A DNA stretch of 13,278 nucleotides, taken from Gymnopilus junonius. Its lineage: Eukaryota; Basidiomycota; Agaricomycetes; Agaricales; Galerinaceae. The translations under genes were made by a program, and so were the position numbers. Shown piece by piece: positions 8,769 to 13,278 of this stretch. The stretch spans positions 1 through 13,278 of the forward strand of contig JADNYJ010000782.1 of NCBI GenBank assembly GCA_015501075.1, given 5' to 3'. Positions within the stretch are counted from its first letter, which is position 1. Every line of letters begins with the position of its first letter. Under the pieces are notes generated by a model that searched no databases, was not told the DNA's origin, and saw nothing but the letters and a program-made list of their open reading frames with translations.

Positions 8769-10515
8769 ATGGCGCCCACTCTTCGACTAAAATCGATGAC
8801 CTCGCCCAGGCTCTTTTTCTTGTTCTGGGACCCAATGAGATCGGAACAGAGAGGACCGGAAATAAGTACAGAAGAGGTATGCATTTTCGAGCTCTGGTTT
8901 TCCCAGTAAAACCAAGACTATTGGGGCATATTAGGTCGCACAACTCGAGAAACAGCTATGGCTTGCCCTTGCAAGAACAAGAATGGTCAAGAACGCAACC
9001 CTGTCCATCAATCGTTTGCCCCCAGAAATCCTGGCAAGAATTTTCTCCTTCCTTCAAGTTCCTTTGCCAAGAACCTCTTTTCCGGCCTCCCAATTCCTGG
9101 TTTTCTATTCTAGAAGTCTGCCGCTACTGGCGAATCGTTGCTCTAGCCTTTCTCGACTATGGGATCACGTATATATCCGTGAACGCTTTGATGACCCTGC
9201 GACGATGAGTATCAGACATTCTGGAAGACTCCCTCTTAAGGTGTTCTACGACTTAACCACCACGAACAGGGAATCCGAAAGCCATGACTCAGGGGAAGAT
9301 GAGCCATCGCTCTTTCTTTCTAAAGCAATCAATCGAGTACAGGAACTTTACTTGCAATTGAGCGGCGAAGCTTGGGACAATCAATATTTCACAACTATTC
9401 TCGCCTCTCCAGCCCCCAAACTCGAACGCCTGGCTATCCTCGGAAATTGGAAGGATCCTGACAGGGCTATACCTCTTTTATTTTCGAACTGCACTCCAGC
9501 TATACAAACTGTCATCTTCTCTCACATTTCTTGCGACCCCTTAGAGAATTTTGGGAACCTCATCCATCTATCATTATACAGTCAAACAGCTCCTGGTCGC
9601 CGACCTTCCCTGGAAAGATTCTCCAAATCTCGAGGAATTGGTTCTCGTCAGAGCAGGTCCAGATGAGGGCCACCCTGTCTTACCTCCTGGAACATACCTG
9701 ACACCCGTCTCGCTTCCCCGTCTACGAATGCTAGAAATTGGATACGGCCCACACTCCAAACGTACACTTTTTCCTTTCTCATCTCATTGTCCCCAAGCAG
9801 GCAACACGGTGCATTTATAGCGAGCAATTGGACGAATTCTCCGCATTTCTGGATGTGGCCGTCGACGGACCATATGTACATATCCGCCGGATAGCAATTA
9901 CGGGCCAACGCAGTTATGAACAAATGTTTGGAATAAAGGACACAACACTCTTCATTCATGGAAAGGTCGACTTTGTTCAGATTCGTTCTCTATTTTCAGA
10001 AGCAATGCTCCCAAATGTCCAGGAACTCGTTCTCTCTCCGCTCCCCGAGCATATGCCAACTTCTGTAGAACTTCGCCACATGCTTCGTTCCCTGCCTCTT
10101 CTTACAACGTTAACAATGGCCGGAGCTGCTTCTATACATCTCCATCGACTGACATCAGCGCTCGGTGTGCTGAATGACGCCCAAAATAATGCGACCAATG
10201 TAATAAATCCCAATCTTCGTGTCATCAGGTTTTCAATTATTCGATTTCGCAATTTTATCCAGACTCATATTTAGATATTTTCCCGCTTGTCCTTCTTTCC
10301 CAAGCCAGGGCAGGATTGGTCATCCTCTTCAGAAGCTAGAGATTGAGGATTGCCAACAGGATCAAGTTGAAGAACTCCAGGGTTACCTCGGGGCCACCGA
10401 ATTGATTTCGCATAAACAGCCTTTTGGAAAAGCAGGTATTTGGAACGTTGTTGGACGAAATGTGGAGCGCAATCAGAGATTCGGTCCCAGTACTGCATTA
10501 GTTACATATTGTTAA
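8769..10515 (+). pseudogene. F-box protein pseudogene, paralog of the minus-strand copy
   Basis: The frame opens at ATG 8769 (a second ATG is at 8796). A 58-nt intron (8877-8934, GTATGC to TATTAG) joins ISTEE to VAQLEKQLWLAL. The F-box follows: INRLPPEILARIFSFLQ in one frame, PNSWFSILEVCRYWRIVAL in the next (9089-9145), then SRLWDHVYI back in the first. Later parts also change frame: NLEELVLVRAGP after about 9610, FFLSHLIVPKQATRC after about 9750, DIFPLVLLSQARA after about 10260 and GHPLQKLEIEDC from about 10315. Each segment aligns in order with the minus-strand paralog (for example LELLTLVRAGP, YFLAHLVIPGTAKRC). At least five frame changes make a working product unlikely. The last frame stops at 10515. 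The true N-terminus is uncertain: an overlapping frame (8674-8878) also looks protein-like. Confidence 0.7.
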
Positions 10516-11929
10516 TGCGCTCTCTCGTACCTATTTCTGAATGACTTCTAGACCAAGTTTATTAATTTATTAATTTCCTTACCCATCGAAACGGAAATGA
10601 ACGTCCTGGGATTACCAGACCAAATTTACTTGAAGCAGAAAGTTGAAGAAACTGAAAGAATAGAAGGGACTGTCGATATTAGTCACCAAGGAAGTCTCCT
10701 TATCAGAACTCACTTGTGGGAATTGGACGCCGATAGTTGTGAGAAGCGGATAACAAGTTACTTCGCACTCGAAAGCTTTTGTTGACATCGAGTACTCAAG
10801 GAATTCCAAGGCGTGAGAGGCAAAATTTGACGTGGTCCATCATCATAAAGACAAGAGGCTTTATTTTGTGTAGGTACCATGTAATGATGTAGCTATCAAT
10901 ACCGTCCAATCGATAATGAGAGTCACCATTAGTCGACTTCACGTTCCTAACAATTGCAGTTTGTCTTATAGACAAAAAGGGAAGTGTTGGCTTTGTGAAT
11001 AAGGATTTATTTCATTGAAATTTTTAAGAAGGACAATCGTATTCGGGTTTTGGATTCCCTCCTCGGCTGGAGGTAATGATTCAAGTCGGTAAGATGCTTT
11101 AAAATCCTCGGAATCAGTATTCTAGCATCGCATCACAGTCCGTTATCTATGAAGGAAGATAAGTAAGAAACGCGAAGCTGGCCATTTTTATTGCCTGTCA
11201 AGAATTTGTTGCATACATCATACCTTTGCACTTTTTTTTACCAGACAAGACGTAGAACCAGAGTTGCCACGCTTCGGCAAGCACGTTCGTTCTTTCTCTA
11301 CATGATGCGACTATCTGATGTCTGGAGAAAAAGTACCTGCTTAAAGAAATGATCTACGACTTCTGGAACGCATTCCATGAAAGTCCTGAACTGCGTCATT
11401 TTCCTGTGGCGAAGGCGCAGAAGATATCGGATTTCGGAAATTAAATGAACGCTGCATCTTATCATTTTTTGCCGAGATACCGACCCTGCTCAAAATTTCG
11501 GCTATTTACGCATTACCGTGCAGTAAGCCGGTTATTTCTGGACGCTTGAGGTGCAATAGAAAGAAGAAAGACCTAGGAACGAAGTAAGGGACTTAAGTAG
11601 CAGCTTTAATAAAAGTCTATTTTTGGGTGAGATATTGATTTTACAGTGGATCTATTGAACATGGGCGAATGCGAAGGGCGAAAGAAGACATGTGAGGTAT
11701 GAGGTAGAACGTGGGGATGCATGTGTACAACTTGAGGGGATGAGATGGTGGTATAAATTAGACTGGATTACTGTAGAAATGGTTCTGATCGAAGGCGGGC
11801 TCCACATCGTGCCATAAGGGCAATCTGGGGTGCGAAGTTGCGTAGAGGTGGGTATTACAGGTTGAACTGCGCTATATGCCGCATGATGAGGAAAGATGCG
11901 AGGATTTCTGATTTGGTTCATAAGTACGA
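10516..11929. other. Gene-poor intergenic region
   Basis: I found no supportable gene. Two copies of an 8-bp unit TTTATTAA lie at 10558-10573, just after the F-box remnant, and could serve as an AT-rich 3' end signal. Short frames at 10597-10785 (+) and 11652-11933 (-) show no family motif; the second overlaps the end of the DUF6593 gene region and has low-complexity composition. The part next to 11930 should contain the 3' untranslated region of the DUF6593 gene. Confidence 0.5.
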
Positions 11930-12581
11930 TCATCCCTGTCCCTCGAATGACGAGAGCATACCGGAAACGAGGTGTGCAAAGGGCTCGTATATGATGAGAT
12001 TATTTCCGGAAACATCGTACGTCCGAACGCTTGATGGTTTTAGATCATAATGAGCAACTAAGCCGTTGTCCATGGTAGTCAGCTGCAAGGAATATGAATA
12101 AACATCACGCCATAGTTCACGCTATCGAAGTCAGACTCACCGACCATTCCTGGCCTGCAAACATTCGGAAACCCCATTTATATTCATGTCCGTCAGACGC
12201 CGTGAATTTTCTCGATAATGATCTATCACGAAGTTAGAGTTTAAAGAGCTGCATAGAAAGTAAATCATCTTACGGTCCAAAGAAGGCAGTTTTCTTCAGA
12301 TACCGCGACATAGGGATAGTACCTTGATATGAGGCCTTGAAGAACGAAACGGTGCCTAGCGTTTCGTCTGGTTGAAATTCTAGATGTATAATGGCCTCTC
12401 GGGCGAAGGGCAGCGTGTTGCGGTACCGAGAGGCACGATGGTTCATTTCATAAATTTTTGTTGTTGTGTGCCCAGGCTGCCGAGTGACATGGAAGAACCG
12501 TCTGTCGTACATATCGTCGAAGTCAGAGTTCGTTATTTGACCAGTACGGTCTTCAAGTGTGAGGGGAACATGTTTCAGCAT
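11930..12581 (-). CDS. DUF6593-family protein
   Basis: Three exons, 12581-12274, 12222-12141 and 12082-11930, give 180 residues, a normal family length. Introns are 12273-12223 (51 nt, GTAAGA to GATAG) and 12140-12083 (58 nt, GTGAGT to TGCAG), both keeping the frame. The features match this agaric family as I know it: a short N-terminal strand pair, YDRRFFHVTRQPGHTTTKIY, AIIHLEFQPD, the central RKFTASDGHEYKWGF and the closing NNLIIYEPFAHLVSGMLSSF. No signal peptide or membrane segment is seen, so it is probably cytosolic; molecular function is unknown. The start at 12581 is preferred because upstream in-frame ATG codons fall around the TATA box. The gene appears intact. Confidence 0.85.
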
Positions 12582-12657
12582 GACGACGGACGACGGGAAG
12601 GAGGTCGAGCGCAAGGGCAGGGCAGGGGTGCGATATAAACTCTCGCTCTTGACAGGG

Positions 12658-12665
12658 ATTTTATA
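12658..12665 (-). promoter_or_regulatory. TATA box of the DUF6593 gene
   Basis: The minus strand reads TATAAAAT 77-84 nt upstream of the chosen ATG at 12581. A weaker TATA-like stretch lies nearer the ATG, around 12632-12640. The position supports starting translation at 12581. Confidence 0.55.
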
Positions 12666-13278
12666 AGCTAATCGGCTTCGGTCCCTATGCGGGATCATCA
12701 CCTCACAGGTACTCAAAAGAGGATCTGGGCTGTGTACAAAAGAAGACTGTTTCTGTCAGACCCGGACAAGGGAAAAAAAGAAAAAAGAAAGTGGGGAAAT
12801 CCCGATATAGCGGTACTAGGTCAAATTTGGACAATCATGTCTTTGTCATAACCCACTCCGTCTATGCACGAGTTGCAGTTAGAAGGGGGCGGAGTTTGAC
12901 CCCCCCGATCTACATCTCGAATCTCTATGAATATGACAAAGTTGATTCTCCGCGCTTGTCAACCGTCACCTGAGAATAAACTTAAGAATAAGCAGGCCGG
13001 TTAACCGTATGGGCTAGTTGTGTTGGGGCATCTAAATGACGCAATCAAAATCAGAAGCTTAGAGTGAATTACAGAGGAGGCAGTTAGAAGTAAGCAAAGA
13101 TTCGATCCGCCAAACCGGTTGACTTAAGATAAGCATAGTCAGCGCATACCGAGCGCGTGCAAGAGACCCTAGCCAATTCCAGGTTGCAGTGGCCATATGC
13201 AAAAGAGGTATGTTGAAGCCGGAAGCATATCTAATACAGCTGTGGTTGGATGGGGGAAAGAGATATGTTAAGAGAGAT
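12666..13278. other. Non-coding end of the window
   Basis: No gene, RNA or repeat could be supported. A purine-rich run (mostly A and G) covers about 12769-12796. A 60-codon frame at 12791-12973 has no recognisable motif and an uneven composition. Confidence 0.4.

Noticed and set aside
8560..8943. 127-codon minus-strand ORF between the F-box genes
   Set aside because: It lies opposite the first exon and intron of the plus F-box gene, has no family motif, and its Arg/Ser-rich composition fits a shadow frame.
9574..10252. Minus-strand ORFs opposite the plus F-box gene
   Set aside because: The opposite strand aligns in order with the F-box paralog, so these are shadows.
10597..10785. 62-codon plus-strand ORF after the F-box remnant
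   Set aside because: It is short, starts at an ATG without supporting context, and matches no family I know; a 65-codon frame overlaps it on the other strand.
12384..12638. 84-codon plus-strand ORF opposite DUF6593 exon 1
   Set aside because: The minus-strand reading splices into a full-length family member; the plus frame is its complement.
1..13278. CRISPR array, bacterial operon or complete transposable element
   Set aside because: No regularly spaced direct repeats, no long terminal or inverted repeats, and no transposase, integrase or reverse transcriptase motif was seen; spliceosomal introns show eukaryotic nuclear DNA.

Overview
The window looks like nuclear DNA of a mushroom-forming basidiomycete (Agaricomycetes). 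Its genes are broken by short GT-AG introns of about 46-76 nt. It encodes families typical of that class: two-domain fasciclin proteins, DUF6593, DUF6914-like proteins and expanded F-box proteins. It also has an intron-containing nuclear tRNA-Asp. There are no operons or bacterial signals. The identifications rest on reading the sequence; no database search was run.

Layout. 310-1449 (-) is an intact three-exon gene for a secreted, probably GPI-anchored protein with two FAS1 domains and a TATA box. 1450-2600 is a divergent intergenic region with one weak unidentified ORF. 2601-3578 (+) is the six-exon gene for the CCAAT-binding subunit NF-YC/HAP5. 4021-4751 (+) is a DUF6914-like gene whose last third needs an unusual intron or is broken. 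4768-4860 (+) is tRNA-Asp(GTC) with a 22-nt intron. 5210-5927 (+) is a broken gene for a histidine-rich protein with a 34-residue repeat. 6144-8146 (-) and 8769-10515 (+) are two head-to-head paralogous F-box genes. Both carry frame changes, and they share an intron at the same codon. Between them lies a possible small piece of a Ras-like GTPase. 10516-11929 holds no gene I can support. 11930-12581 (-) is an intact three-exon DUF6593 gene with a TATA box. The rest to 13278 looks non-coding.

The striking pattern is the contrast between intact flanks (fasciclin, NF-YC, DUF6593) and a central block of about 6.5 kb, roughly 4.0-10.5 kb. Nearly every protein gene in that block is interrupted by small indels or stops while its protein-level similarity remains readable. 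This fits a block of decaying accessory genes, mostly F-box duplicates. Local assembly indels are the main alternative. The genes do not form an obvious pathway: NF-YC is core transcription machinery, the fasciclin is a surface protein, F-box proteins select ubiquitination targets, and the DUF families have no known role.
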